64,000 bases of DNA from Allomuricauda sp. (GTDB lineage Bacteria > Bacteroidota > Bacteroidia > Flavobacteriales > Flavobacteriaceae). The position numbers were made by a program, and so were the translations under genes. The stretch spans positions 992,001 through 1,056,000 of the forward strand of contig RHLF01000001.1 of assembly GCA_003712125.1 (NCBI GenBank). Reading direction: 5' to 3'. The notes under the pieces were generated by a model that saw nothing but the letters and a program-made list of their open reading frames with translations, did not search any database and was not told where the DNA came from. Below, piece after piece: positions 9,428 to 19,701 of the stretch; position 1 is the first letter of the stretch, and the number at the start of each line of letters is the position of its first letter.

Positions 9428-10093
9428 ATGGAACAAGCTTTGAAAACGGCCCTTGTTCTTGGTGCTACAGGTTTGGTAGGAGGCAAGTTGGTTGAACAGT
9501 TATTGCACGATGACCGCTATGCTATGGTAAGGGTTTTCGGCAGAAGGAAATTGGATAGGGAACACCCCAGACTTGAAGAATTTATTGGTGATCTCTTGCA
9601 GTTCGAAAGCTTTGCGCATGATTTTGTTGGCGATGAGGTGTTTTGTTGTATTGGAACCACCAAGGCCAAGACCCCTGATCAAAATAGTTATTACAAAATT
9701 GATTACGGCATTCCCGTGGCAGCTGCGCGATTGGCTCAAAAAAAGCGCATAAATACTTTTTTGGTGGTATCGGCTTTGGGGGCCGACCCAAAGAGTCCTA
9801 TCTTTTACAACAGGGTCAAAGGTGAAATGGAAGCAAGCGTTTTGGCCTTAGACATCCCAAAAACCCATATTGTTCAACCCTCATTGATTGGAGGCAACCG
9901 GCAAGAAAAAAGGGCAGGGGAGTCTTTATTTAAAGGACTGCTTGGGGTCTTGAACGGCATCATGATCGGTCCCTTACAAAAATATCGAATGATATTGCCC
10001 GACACCATAGCCGCAGCCATGATTTGGTTGGCGAACAATGAGTTTGGTGAAAAGCGAGTGGAATCAGAACAGTTAAAAGAATTGGTTGCGTGA
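9428..10093 (+). CDS. NAD(P)H-binding / HTATIP2-like oxidoreductase
   Basis: ALVLGATGLVGGKLVEQLL Rossmann motif; VSALGADPKSPIFYNRVKGEME. Confidence 0.85.
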   Translation: MEQALKTALVLGATGLVGGKLVEQLLHDDRYAMVRVFGRRKLDREHPRLEEFIGDLLQFESFAHDFVGDEVFCCIGTTKAKTPDQNSYYKIDYGIPVAAARLAQKKRINTFLVVSALGADPKSPIFYNRVKGEMEASVLALDIPKTHIVQPSLIGGNRQEKRAGESLFKGLLGVLNGIMIGPLQKYRMILPDTIAAAMIWLANNEFGEKRVESEQLKELVA

Positions 10094-10569
10094 ATGAACT
10101 TGAAATCGAACGGAAGTTTTTAGTAAAATCGGATGCCTATAAACAGGAGGCAATCGCAACAACCAATATTGCACAGGGGTTTTTAAACACCCATCCTGAG
10201 CGCACCGTTCGCATTCGCATAAAGGGTGACCAAGGTTATTTGACTGTAAAAGGCAAGGGAAATGCCACGGGAACTACTCGATTTGAATGGGAAAAAGAGA
10301 TTTCAGCAACCGAAGCTGCTGCTTTGATGAAGCTCTGCGAACCTATAATTTTGGAAAAAACACGTTTTGAAGTACCTTTTGGAGCACATGTTTTTGAAGT
10401 GGATGAGTTTTTTGGGGAAAACGAAGGACTCGTGGTTGCAGAAGTGGAGTTAAAACATGAAAACGAAACCTTTGAACGGCCTGAATGGCTCGGTGATGAG
10501 GTGACGGGTGACAATAAATATTACAATTCACAATTAAGTATAAAACCGTTCAACCAATGGAAAAATTAA
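10090..10569 (+). CDS. CYTH domain protein
   Basis: ELEIERKFLVK start and EVEL/EKTRF pattern of CYTH/triphosphate tunnel metalloenzymes. Confidence 0.88.
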   Translation: MNELEIERKFLVKSDAYKQEAIATTNIAQGFLNTHPERTVRIRIKGDQGYLTVKGKGNATGTTRFEWEKEISATEAAALMKLCEPIILEKTRFEVPFGAHVFEVDEFFGENEGLVVAEVELKHENETFERPEWLGDEVTGDNKYYNSQLSIKPFNQWKN

Positions 10570-11048
10570 GACCTATAGCCTTCATGCTTGTTTTGATCAT
10601 GTTCTCTTGCCAACAAGTTGAGAAAACAGCCCCGGTAATTGAAAATAAGGCACCGCAAAAGAGTATGGCCCAATTCAAACAGGAACTTACCGACAAGGGC
10701 TTTCAAATCTTTGACTATGTGGATGAAGCGACCAAGGACACGGTCATTATGCAGCAGTATTTCATCGCTTTTTTGAAACGGGGTCCAGAGCGGTCACAAG
10801 ACAAGGCAGCAACCGATAGTTTGCAGGAGTTACATATGGCCCACCTAGGGCGGATGTATGAAGAAGGCTATGCAGATATTTCAGGGCCTTTTGGTGATGA
10901 TGGTGATATTCGAGGTATTACAATATATAATGTACCTACCTTACAAATGGCCGATAGTTTAGCCAATTTAGACCCTTCGGTGCAGGCGGGCCGATTGGAA
11001 ATTGAGGTACACCCGTGGTGGGCTGCAAAAGGATTTCCACTGCGATAG
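10557..11048 (+). CDS. YciI-like domain lipoprotein
   Basis: Lipobox-like MLVLIMFSCQQ; YFIAFLKRGP... LQELHMAHLGRMYEEGYADISGPFGDDGDIRGI. Confidence 0.7.
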   Translation: MEKLRPIAFMLVLIMFSCQQVEKTAPVIENKAPQKSMAQFKQELTDKGFQIFDYVDEATKDTVIMQQYFIAFLKRGPERSQDKAATDSLQELHMAHLGRMYEEGYADISGPFGDDGDIRGITIYNVPTLQMADSLANLDPSVQAGRLEIEVHPWWAAKGFPLR

Positions 11049-11064
11049 TAATTTTTCAAATGCC

Positions 11065-11718
11065 ATGAACCATCGAGCGGTCCTAAACCTTTGTATTTTT
11101 CTATGTGCTGCCACTTCCATTGTGCTCGATTATGTAGGGAGCATGGGCTATTTCTTTTTGAAACCGATAACTACGGTATTGGTTATCCTTTTGCCTTTAT
11201 TGGTAAAGGGGTCGCATCAAGCTTTCAGAAAATTGCTTGTTGCAGCACTTTGTTTTTGCCTGCTAGGAGACCTATTTCTATTGAATGATGAATACTTTCT
11301 TTTTGGCTTGGGGGCGTTTTTCGTTGCCCATCTCTTATTTGCCAAGGCCTTTGTCAGGTTGGAAGGTTTTCAAAAGAATGTGACCACGGCGATTGTTTTA
11401 TTGGGTATAGGTGTGGGGTTGTACCTATGGTTGTATCCCGACCTGGGGGCCTTAAAGTACCCGGTTGCAGCCTATGTTTTTGTCATTTTGGTCATGGCAT
11501 GGCAGGGCATTGCGGTATACCTAAAACAACGAAAATTGACTTATGGATTATTCGCTTTTGGGGCCCTACTTTTTATGTTTTCAGATAGTATGATCGCCGT
11601 TGACAAATTCAAAACGCCCTTTGAACTTTCAGGGGTGGTTATTTTAGCCTCCTATTGGTTGGCCATTGCGTTTATAGCCAATGCGGGATATCTCTTGGTG
11701 AGCACCTCACCTGAATAA
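11065..11718 (+). CDS. Lysoplasmalogenase / YhhN family membrane protein
   Basis: Multi-TM protein with FCLLGDLFLL and FGALLFMFSDSMIA motifs; start set at MNHRAVLN. Confidence 0.82.
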   Translation: MNHRAVLNLCIFLCAATSIVLDYVGSMGYFFLKPITTVLVILLPLLVKGSHQAFRKLLVAALCFCLLGDLFLLNDEYFLFGLGAFFVAHLLFAKAFVRLEGFQKNVTTAIVLLGIGVGLYLWLYPDLGALKYPVAAYVFVILVMAWQGIAVYLKQRKLTYGLFAFGALLFMFSDSMIAVDKFKTPFELSGVVILASYWLAIAFIANAGYLLVSTSPE

Positions 11719-11750
11719 CAAAGGAACCAGATTATTGATGTTATGTTGGC

Positions 11751-12770
11751 TTACAAGGCGGACTTGAATTGCTCCAAAAACCGAACATCATTTTCACTCA
11801 ACAAACGAATGTCAGGTATTTGGTAAAGCAATAGTGCAATCCGGTCGATACCCATACCAAAAGCAAAGCCAGAATACGTCTCGGGATCGATACCGCAATT
11901 TTGCAAAACGTTGGGATCAACCATACCACAACCCATAATCTCCAACCAACCGGTACCTTTTGTCATGCGGTAGTCGGTTTCGGTCTCCAGACCCCAGTAG
12001 ACGTCTACCTCAGCACTGGGTTCTGTAAACGGAAAATACGACGGACGGAGTCGAATTTTTGATTTTCCGAACATTTCAGAGGTGAAGTATTGAAGCGTTT
12101 GCTTTAAATCGGCAAAGGAAACATCCTTGTCCACGTACAAACCCTCAACTTGGTGGAAGAAACAGTGTGAACGTGCCGAAATGGCCTCGTTTCTGTATAC
12201 CCTTCCGGGTGAAATGGTCCGTATCGGCGGTTGGTTTTCCTCCATATACCGCACTTGAACCGATGAGGTGTGGGTGCGCAACAAAATATCAGGATCGGTC
12301 TGAATGAAAAAAGTGTCCTGCATATCACGTGCAGGATGGTGTTCGGGCAGGTTCAGCGCCGTAAAATTATGCCAATCGTCTTCAATTTCGGGTCCCTCGG
12401 AAACATTGAACCCTACGCGTGAAAAAATGTCTATGATCCTATTCTTCACAATAGAAATAGGATGTCGGGCACCCAAGGCAACAGGTTCGCCAGGTCGTGT
12501 CAAATCACCATTTTGGCCAACCGCAGTGTTCTGAGAAGCTAGAGCGGCTTTCAGCTCATTCACCTTTTCTGCTGCGGTATTTTTGAGCTGATTGATGACC
12601 TGTCCGAATTCCTTTTTTTGGTCATTGGGCACGTTTTTGAATTCGGCAAAGAATTCATTTAAAAGCCCCTTCTTTCCTAGGTATTTAATCCGAAACGCTT
12701 CAATCTCATCTTTAGAGCTCGAACTAAACTTTTCAACTTCCGCTAAATGTTCTTTTATGGTATCAATCAT
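11751..12770 (-). CDS. pheS: Phenylalanine--tRNA ligase alpha subunit
   Basis: HPARDMQDTFFI, RTHTSSVQVRYM, GRVYRNEAISARSHCFFHQVEGL, GFAFGMGIDRIALL. Confidence 0.97.
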   Translation of the reverse strand: MIDTIKEHLAEVEKFSSSSKDEIEAFRIKYLGKKGLLNEFFAEFKNVPNDQKKEFGQVINQLKNTAAEKVNELKAALASQNTAVGQNGDLTRPGEPVALGARHPISIVKNRIIDIFSRVGFNVSEGPEIEDDWHNFTALNLPEHHPARDMQDTFFIQTDPDILLRTHTSSVQVRYMEENQPPIRTISPGRVYRNEAISARSHCFFHQVEGLYVDKDVSFADLKQTLQYFTSEMFGKSKIRLRPSYFPFTEPSAEVDVYWGLETETDYRMTKGTGWLEIMGCGMVDPNVLQNCGIDPETYSGFAFGMGIDRIALLLYQIPDIRLLSENDVRFLEQFKSAL

Positions 12771-12918
12771 GGGTTAACCCTTACAAGCCGACAAATTTAG
12801 CAAATTGTTGGCATACCATGGGAGCGAATCTTTACTGGAGCTTTAGGCATACAGCTAAAAAAAGGACCAGTGAAATTTAGATCAATGGCCCTTTATTAGT
12901 TGATACGGTTTTGGTGGT

Positions 12919-13545
12919 TTACATCCAATGTACCTTACCGTCGTTGATGTCATACATGCCCCCAACAATAGCTATTTCATTGTTGTCCTCCATTTCTTTG
13001 AGCACACTGCTTCTGTCGCGAATATCTTGTATGGCCATTTGCACATTCTTCTTGGCCACAGCATTTACAAAATCGATATTCTTGGAGGTGCGTTCACTTT
13101 CGTCCGCAGGCTCTTTAACAGCGGCCACAGCGGGTTCGATGTTATGGATCAAGGAGGTCAAATTACCAAGTCTTGCATGGTCGCAGGCCCCTTTGACCGC
13201 TCCACAGGCGGTGTGCCCCAGCACAACCAGTAATTTGGTGCCGGCAAGCTTGCACGCGAATTCCATGCTCCCCAAAATGTCCGTATTGACAAAGTTTCCT
13301 GCTATACGAATGCTAAATACGTCTCCAATACCTTGGTCAAACAAAAGTTCAGCCGATACCCTAGAATCTATACAATGAAGTATGGTTGCAAAGGGATATT
13401 GGCCTGAGGCCGTATCAGAAACTTGCGAGTTGAGATTTCTATTGGCCATTTGATCGTTAACGAATCTATCGTTACCATCCTTTAGAGCCTGTAAGGCCGA
13501 AGATGGTGTCATTGCTGCTTGGGTATCTTTTGTTTGGGTTATCAT
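12919..13545 (-). CDS. Beta-class carbonic anhydrase
   Basis: HCIDSRVSAELLFDQGIGDVFSIRIAGN, VLGHTACGAVKGA. Confidence 0.94.
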   Translation of the reverse strand: MITQTKDTQAAMTPSSALQALKDGNDRFVNDQMANRNLNSQVSDTASGQYPFATILHCIDSRVSAELLFDQGIGDVFSIRIAGNFVNTDILGSMEFACKLAGTKLLVVLGHTACGAVKGACDHARLGNLTSLIHNIEPAVAAVKEPADESERTSKNIDFVNAVAKKNVQMAIQDIRDRSSVLKEMEDNNEIAIVGGMYDINDGKVHWM

Positions 13546-13547
13546 GA

Positions 13548-15143
13548 TTATGCGGATTTAGGTTTTTCTAAATTAAAAAAAGCGATATAACTCTCGGGGT
13601 TTTCAACAATACCTCGCTCAGAAATTAGCTTGATATCTATGTCTTTGTTCTTTGCCTTTGTTGAGAAATCTTCGAGAATTTCGATAATATCATTATCTAG
13701 GTATCTGGTTTTTCTAACGTCCAATTCTACGTAGGATCCTTCAGGTAGGCTGTCCAATTCTTTAATAATGGCTCCTTTGTTGAAAAAAGTAACCTCTTCG
13801 GCCAGCGTCATCTTTATCACATCTTTGGCACCCTGGCTATTTTCTTCAATGTGGAGAAAATGCGAGTTCTGATAACTCTTTATCAAAATTACCACAATGC
13901 CTACAGCTAATCCCAGTCCGATGCCCCACAGCAAGTCTATGAACACGATGCCCAAAACAGTTACAATAAATGGGATGAACTGTTTCCAACCCAAATTCCA
14001 CATGGTCTTAAAAAGTGCGGGTTTCGCCAATTTATATCCTACAATGAAAAGTATTGCTGCCAATACAGAAAGGGGTATCATATTTAGAAGCTGGGGAATA
14101 AGAATTACGGAAACCAACAAGAAAATACCGTGTATAATTGCGGATGCCTTGGTTTTACCACCCGACTGAATATTGGCAGAGCTACGCACAATCACCTGGG
14201 TAATGGGAAGGCCTCCGATAAAGCCAGAAATCATATTTCCAGTTCCCTGTGCTAAAAGTTCACGATTGGTCGGTGTCACTCTCTTTTCCGGATCTAACTT
14301 ATCGGTCGCTTCAACGCACAGAAGTGTTTCCAAACTTGCCACCAGCGCAATGGTGAAACCGGTTATCCATACTTTGCTATTGCCGATGGCCCCGAAATCT
14401 GGGAAGTTGAATTGATTCTTAAACGCTTCAAAACTATCTGGAACGGGCACCGCAACCAGGTGCTCACTTTCTAGCAGCATAGCGGAATCTCTTGTGGTCA
14501 GAAAATAAATTATCCCCACTACTACGGCAACCAAAGGCCCCTGTACCAGTTGGAAAAATTTTCCCTTCTTCGACAATACATTGTTCCATAAAATGAGAAT
14601 ACCCATGGCAATGATTGCTATTATCGTGGCACTTTTATGGTAATTGCCACTTATAATACCGCTAATCGTATTAAAGATTTCCGAAAAGGTGTTCTCGCCA
14701 TCAATTTGAAAAAAAGCAAAATCCCCTTCCGGATTTTTGTCAAACCCAAAGAAATATGGGATCTCCTTCAAAATTATAATGATACCGATACCGGTGAGCA
14801 TGCCCTTAATTACCGATGATGGAAAATAGTACCCAATGATTCCCGCTTTGAGCAGACCAAATACAATCTGTATTACCCCACCCAAAACAACGGCAACCAA
14901 AAATGCCTCATAGCCCAATTCATTAATTGCAGCCAGAACTATCACAGCCAAACCTGCTGCCGGGCCGCTGACCCCAATTTGCGAGCCACTAATTGCCCCA
15001 ACGACAATTCCTCCAATAATACCTGCTATCAGGCCAGAAAATAAGGGAGCTCCACTGGCCAAGGCAATTCCCAAACACAAGGGTATAGCAACAAAAAATA
15101 CAACTATACTTGCCGGGAGGTCTTTTTTTAGATGTTTGAACAT
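13548..15143 (-). CDS. SulP family inorganic anion transporter with C-terminal STAS-like domain
   Basis: DLPASIVVFFVAIPLCLGIALASGAPLFSGLIAGIIGGIVVG; C-terminal STAS-like region. Confidence 0.92.
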   Translation of the reverse strand: MFKHLKKDLPASIVVFFVAIPLCLGIALASGAPLFSGLIAGIIGGIVVGAISGSQIGVSGPAAGLAVIVLAAINELGYEAFLVAVVLGGVIQIVFGLLKAGIIGYYFPSSVIKGMLTGIGIIIILKEIPYFFGFDKNPEGDFAFFQIDGENTFSEIFNTISGIISGNYHKSATIIAIIAMGILILWNNVLSKKGKFFQLVQGPLVAVVVGIIYFLTTRDSAMLLESEHLVAVPVPDSFEAFKNQFNFPDFGAIGNSKVWITGFTIALVASLETLLCVEATDKLDPEKRVTPTNRELLAQGTGNMISGFIGGLPITQVIVRSSANIQSGGKTKASAIIHGIFLLVSVILIPQLLNMIPLSVLAAILFIVGYKLAKPALFKTMWNLGWKQFIPFIVTVLGIVFIDLLWGIGLGLAVGIVVILIKSYQNSHFLHIEENSQGAKDVIKMTLAEEVTFFNKGAIIKELDSLPEGSYVELDVRKTRYLDNDIIEILEDFSTKAKNKDIDIKLISERGIVENPESYIAFFNLEKPKSA

Positions 15144-15225
15144 AATTTAACTGTTATTGGTTTTCGTTATTAGTTGAAGATTAGTAAAGCTAAAAGGATT
15201 TTCTTGAAAATTTGTTAAGTAATTT

Positions 15226-15993
15226 CTAAAAATCCTTCAACAATTTCAAATTTTCAGAGGTAAGCCAACCTGTTTGGCCGTCTGAAATTTTAATTTTATT
15301 CCACTCGTCTAGGGCCTCGATGACATTGACTTTGGTGCCTTCGTGCAAGGTAAAGACTTCTTGACTTCTCTTGTTGGGTTCTGATAATACCCTGACCTCC
15401 CTTTCGTAAATAATAGCCGGGTTGTCAGCCTTGAAACGTTCAAATTGAAGATAGGAAAATACCAAGGCAAAAACCCCAGAAATCAAACAAAACATACTTA
15501 AGGCAAAGGCAATTCGCTTTTGTCGGGCTTCATGAAAAAAGTAATACGCCAAATACATAAGTGCAAAGAGCGCGATAAGCAATACGGCTATTTGCGCCCA
15601 ACCTTCAAATGAAAAAAGGGCAACGGTGCCATCATAAAACTTTTCCATGGCTGTTTTTGGCATGGTATCGAACGCATCAAGCCTGGCGTTTTGTGCGTAC
15701 CCAAGGTTGTTCAAAATTTCAGGGTCATCAGGCTTTAACAAAAGAGCCTTTTCGTAATAGTAGATACTGGGCCCCGTTTGATCTAGTTTATAATAACAAT
15801 TGCCCAAGTTGAAATACAGCTCGGCCGAATGTTTGCCGTTTTCCAGTATTTTCAGGTAATGTTCGATGGCCTTGTTATAGTCCCCTTCGTTATAGACTTC
15901 TGTGGCCTTTTTGAAGAGCGTCTCATTTTGGGCACCTGCAGAAAGAGGTGTCATACACAAAACAATTAGTATGAGAATGACTTTTCTTATCAT
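15226..15993 (-). CDS. batE: TPR + SH3-domain protein, BatE-like
   Basis: Signal peptide, TPR motifs, two TM segments, C-terminal SH3-like GTKVNVIEALDEWNKIKISDGQTGWLTSENL; terminal gene of bat operon. Confidence 0.85.
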   Translation of the reverse strand: MIRKVILILIVLCMTPLSAGAQNETLFKKATEVYNEGDYNKAIEHYLKILENGKHSAELYFNLGNCYYKLDQTGPSIYYYEKALLLKPDDPEILNNLGYAQNARLDAFDTMPKTAMEKFYDGTVALFSFEGWAQIAVLLIALFALMYLAYYFFHEARQKRIAFALSMFCLISGVFALVFSYLQFERFKADNPAIIYEREVRVLSEPNKRSQEVFTLHEGTKVNVIEALDEWNKIKISDGQTGWLTSENLKLLKDF

Positions 15994-17772
15994 TTAAAGT
16001 GCTTTGTCCATTTGGGTTATAACATTACTCGCCTTGGTATAATCTTGCTGCATTTGAACATTTGAAAACGGACTATACCGAGCCATTTCGCAATTTTTGA
16101 GCAAGTCAAGAAAACCGCTTACCGCCGATGCGCTTACCGCCTTTTCTTCAAGCAATCCCGCTATTTTTTCTTTACTGAATTCAGAGGTCTCTATTTTCAG
16201 TTTTGCTTTCAGATAGTTATGCAAGGCCTTTTCGAGTGCCACATAAAATGCCTCTTTATTGCCCAATTGTTTTTTCGCCGCTGAAAGGTATTTTCTGGCC
16301 AACCTATTGGCAGTCCGGATTCTGTTACCGGCCACGTCGGCATTTTTCTTCCTTCTTTCCTTAAAGAACAAGATCACCAATGGAATTAAAAGTAAGGGTA
16401 ACAGCAAGGCCAGATAAAATCGTCTTGATCCAAAAAAGTAATTGGTACCAATAGAGGAAAGGTTTGGATTCAATTTGATAAAATGAAATTGCTTGCCCTC
16501 GGCAACAAGAATTTTTGGGGAAGTTGCTGCTGGGGATTGGGCGCTTACATTATTTGGGCCCTCCAGTACATTAATAGTTATTTCGTCGGAGTTAAGGGTG
16601 TTGTATTTCCCGGTTTTGGGATTGAAATAACTAAACGAAATACTGGGTATGGGGTATCTTCCTTTGAAGGCCGGAACTATGGTATAGCTATTGGTAACCT
16701 TACCTTCCATTCCTGAAAGTGTGGTTCTCACACTTTCTTCAAATTCGGGCTCATACACTTCAAGTGCACTTGGTAAACTGGGTTCTGGTAATTGAAATAG
16801 CTTTAGATTGCCTTTTCCTGAGACCTCTACCTTGGCTTGTAGCGATTCTGAAGCGTTCAAACTGGATTTACTAGTAGATACCGAAAATTCAAAATCACCA
16901 ACGGCCCCAGTAAATGTGGCAGGTTTGCCGGTTTCAGGAAGTGGTTTCACATTCAGGGTTCTTTTACCGGCAGAAACAGTTTTGCTGGCCTGTTTGTATA
17001 CCCGGCCACCAAAAAAATCACGTCGGTCTGTAGGTACATCAACATAAATTTCGAGGGACAGGGGCTCAATACTAAGCTTTCCTGATTTTTGTGGATACAA
17101 AACAACGCGTTTCAAAACAACACTGCGATAAGGCTTTCCCTTATACGTACTATTCTGGGTGTTGTATTTGGTGACTGGCATATCTTGACTCCAAAAATTA
17201 TTGAATTTTGGGTTGTCTAGTGGGCGATAATTCGTCACATTGATGGTGGGGCTAACATAAAGTTTGTAAACCACGGTCACCGCCTCATTTAAATAGGGAT
17301 TGGTTTTGGAGACTTCAGCGACCAAGTGTAGATTTTCGTCAGCCACATCATCCGCTGTCTTCGGGGCGTTAGGATTTTCAACCGCATCGGTAACTACCAC
17401 TTCCTTTACACTACTTTTATACGATTTGCCACTTATCTCTATAGAGGCCTGCCCAATTTTTAAGGTTCCCTTTTTTTCGGGTTGCAGAATGTAGGTATAG
17501 GACTGTGAGTACGATCTTTTGCCATTAATCCATGAAGACCTCGTAGATAGAGAGGGCCCCATAATAACTTTAAAACCGTTAAAATTAGGCGCATTGAAGT
17601 TGTCCCCATTTTTGTTCATGGTGAACTCAACCCGAAGGCGTTCGTTTAGTCCTAACTTCTCTTTACTCAAGTTCGCTTCAAAGACAACGTCGTCATTTTG
17701 TGCAAGCGCAAATTGACCCAAAAACGATAGGGGAATGACTATAAACAGATATTTGCCCAAGTAATCAAACAC
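15994..17772 (-). CDS. batD: BatD family protein (oxygen-tolerance)
   Basis: Signal peptide, beta-rich extracytoplasmic region, C-terminal TM; position between batC and batE. Confidence 0.88.
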   Translation of the reverse strand: MFDYLGKYLFIVIPLSFLGQFALAQNDDVVFEANLSKEKLGLNERLRVEFTMNKNGDNFNAPNFNGFKVIMGPSLSTRSSWINGKRSYSQSYTYILQPEKKGTLKIGQASIEISGKSYKSSVKEVVVTDAVENPNAPKTADDVADENLHLVAEVSKTNPYLNEAVTVVYKLYVSPTINVTNYRPLDNPKFNNFWSQDMPVTKYNTQNSTYKGKPYRSVVLKRVVLYPQKSGKLSIEPLSLEIYVDVPTDRRDFFGGRVYKQASKTVSAGKRTLNVKPLPETGKPATFTGAVGDFEFSVSTSKSSLNASESLQAKVEVSGKGNLKLFQLPEPSLPSALEVYEPEFEESVRTTLSGMEGKVTNSYTIVPAFKGRYPIPSISFSYFNPKTGKYNTLNSDEITINVLEGPNNVSAQSPAATSPKILVAEGKQFHFIKLNPNLSSIGTNYFFGSRRFYLALLLPLLLIPLVILFFKERRKKNADVAGNRIRTANRLARKYLSAAKKQLGNKEAFYVALEKALHNYLKAKLKIETSEFSKEKIAGLLEEKAVSASAVSGFLDLLKNCEMARYSPFSNVQMQQDYTKASNVITQMDKAL

Positions 17773-18665
17773 TACCAGTCCTTTTCATTTTTGATTTTGG
17801 CACCTTTTACTTTTTTTGCATCCATACGCTGCTGAACTTTCTTTTCTTCATTTTGCATGGCCTCTAGCAGGTTCTGGATTTGTTGTTTTGAAAGCTGATT
17901 GGGCCTAGGTTGTTTTTGCCGTTCAGGCTCATTACCATCATTGGGCTGCTGTTCTTGTTCCTTTTTTTGTTCCCCATCACCTTCTTTATTTTCCTCAGGC
18001 TCTTTTTGACCTTGATCACCATTATCCCCCTCATCTTTATTCTCATCATTTTTCTGATCTCCCTCGTCTTTTTTGTCGTTGTCGCCGTCTTGGTTTTGAT
18101 CTTGGTTTTTCTGTTGGTCTTTGTTATCCTCGTTTTTTTTGTCGTCTTGGTTTTGATCGTTTTGCTGTTCGTCTTGTTGCTTTTTCAACATTTCCTTGGC
18201 CAACGCAAGGTTGTACCTTGTTTCTTCATCATTTGGGTTGTTCCGTAGCGCCTGTTTGTACGATTCAACAGCCTTCTCATACTCCTTTTTCTTCATATAA
18301 ACATTGCCCATATTGTGATAGGCTTTATGCTTGACCGGTTTTTTGGCAGCTTTTTCCCCAGCCTGTTTAAACCTTCCAAAAGCCTCACCATAACTTTCCC
18401 TATTGTAATAGGCGCGACCTAAGTTGTACGGGGCAGCTGTGTTTTGGCCACTTTTTGATATGGCCTTGCGATATTCCGCCTCAGCATTCACAAAGTCGTT
18501 CTCGGTAAGTTGGTTATTGGCTTCCCAGGTTATGTTCTCAGATTGTCGCAATGCCTTTTCGGCTTCTTTAAGCGCTTTTTCGTCTTCTTTTTGTGCGAAG
18601 GCAAGCAATGGCACCATAAAAAACAAACCAATTGAAATCTGTATACTACGCATCATCATGTTCAT
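17772..18665 (-). CDS. batC: TPR protein BatC with acidic Q/N/D/E/K-rich tail
   Basis: TPR repeats (NPNDEETRYNLALAKEML) followed by long DKKNEDNKDQQKNQDQNQDGDN low-complexity region. Confidence 0.85.
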   Translation of the reverse strand: MNMMMRSIQISIGLFFMVPLLAFAQKEDEKALKEAEKALRQSENITWEANNQLTENDFVNAEAEYRKAISKSGQNTAAPYNLGRAYYNRESYGEAFGRFKQAGEKAAKKPVKHKAYHNMGNVYMKKKEYEKAVESYKQALRNNPNDEETRYNLALAKEMLKKQQDEQQNDQNQDDKKNEDNKDQQKNQDQNQDGDNDKKDEGDQKNDENKDEGDNGDQGQKEPEENKEGDGEQKKEQEQQPNDGNEPERQKQPRPNQLSKQQIQNLLEAMQNEEKKVQQRMDAKKVKGAKIKNEKDW

Positions 18666-19701
18666 TAAAAAGGTTCAACTTTTTTATCCATTGAGTTTTT
18701 CGGTCCAAGAGAAAAATATCTAAAAATAGAAAGAAAAGGCCTATCCCAAGAAACCATTGAAACTGATCCTTGTATTCGGCAAATTGTTTGGCCTCAAATT
18801 CTTTCTTATCCATTTGGTTTAATTGTTCCTTGATAAAATCAACGGCTTGCTCGGTATTTGACCCATCAATATATAGGCCATTGCCCTCATCAGCAATCTT
18901 GGCGAGTACCCTTTCATTTAACTTTGAGATAACCACTTCACCCTCAGCATTTTTTTTAAGGCTTTCAACAATGCCATTTCGCTTTATAGGTATGGGGGCT
19001 CCCTTGGGCAAACCAACACCTATGGTAAATGTTCGAATACCGTTTTCAGCAGCATATTCTACAGCTTCAAGGGTGGATCCACCGGAATGATCTTCGCCGT
19101 CAGAAATAATAAAAAGGACACGATTGGTCTGCTCCTCATCATTATAAAAGGTAGTTGCCAAGTCGATGGCAGAATTGATGGCCGTTCCTTGTGAGGATAA
19201 CATATTGGTATTCATGGCCTGAAGGAACATTTTAGCCGCACCATAATCTGTGGTAATTGGCAGTTGGGGGTAGGCTTGACCTGCGTAGGCAATGATCCCG
19301 ATACGATCGCTTGCAAGTTGGTTTATAATTTCGGAGACAAGCCGCTTGGCTTTTTCAAGTCGATTTGGAGCAATGTCCTCGGCCAGCATACTCTTCGAAA
19401 CATCAACGGCAAATACGATATCTACCCCTTCTCTTTTTACCGTTTCCAGTTTGGTGCCAATTTTGGGGTTCACCAAAGCGAGAACCAAAAATGAAATTCC
19501 AATTAAAAAAACAGCCAACTTCAGTATGGGTTTAAGGATAGATTTATTGGGGGCCAGACGCCTGAGAAGTTTTGGTGACGAAAAATCACGTTGCTTACTT
19601 CTTTTCCAGACCTGCAGCAATAGAAATAGCAGTACCATTACGGGTACAATACCCAGCAGGTAGAAGTAAAGTTTTTCGTCAAATTGAACCAAATCCATCA
19701 A
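18646..19701 (-). CDS. batB: VWA domain protein BatB
   Basis: MIDAS motif VFAVDVSKSMLAEDIAPNRLEKAKR; ISDGEDHSGG; flanking TMs. Confidence 0.9.
   Translation of the reverse strand: MMDLVQFDEKLYFYLLGIVPVMVLLFLLLQVWKRSKQRDFSSPKLLRRLAPNKSILKPILKLAVFLIGISFLVLALVNPKIGTKLETVKREGVDIVFAVDVSKSMLAEDIAPNRLEKAKRLVSEIINQLASDRIGIIAYAGQAYPQLPITTDYGAAKMFLQAMNTNMLSSQGTAINSAIDLATTFYNDEEQTNRVLFIISDGEDHSGGSTLEAVEYAAENGIRTFTIGVGLPKGAPIPIKRNGIVESLKKNAEGEVVISKLNERVLAKIADEGNGLYIDGSNTEQAVDFIKEQLNQMDKKEFEAKQFAEYKDQFQWFLGIGLFFLFLDIFLLDRKTQWIKKLNLFNEHDDA

Noticed and set aside
9401-9436. N-terminal extension of dinB (MFHQTKYNLILG)
   Set aside because: Would overlap the divergent gene at 9428; start at MDFDFPLRK (9400) fits the family better.
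12911-13378. 155-aa + strand ORF
   Set aside because: Antisense to the carbonic anhydrase gene, which has clear active-site motifs.
17910-18248. 112-aa highly hydrophobic + strand ORF
   Set aside because: Antisense of the batC acidic/amide low-complexity tract; reversed GAT/GAA/AAC codons produce I/L/V/F artefactually.
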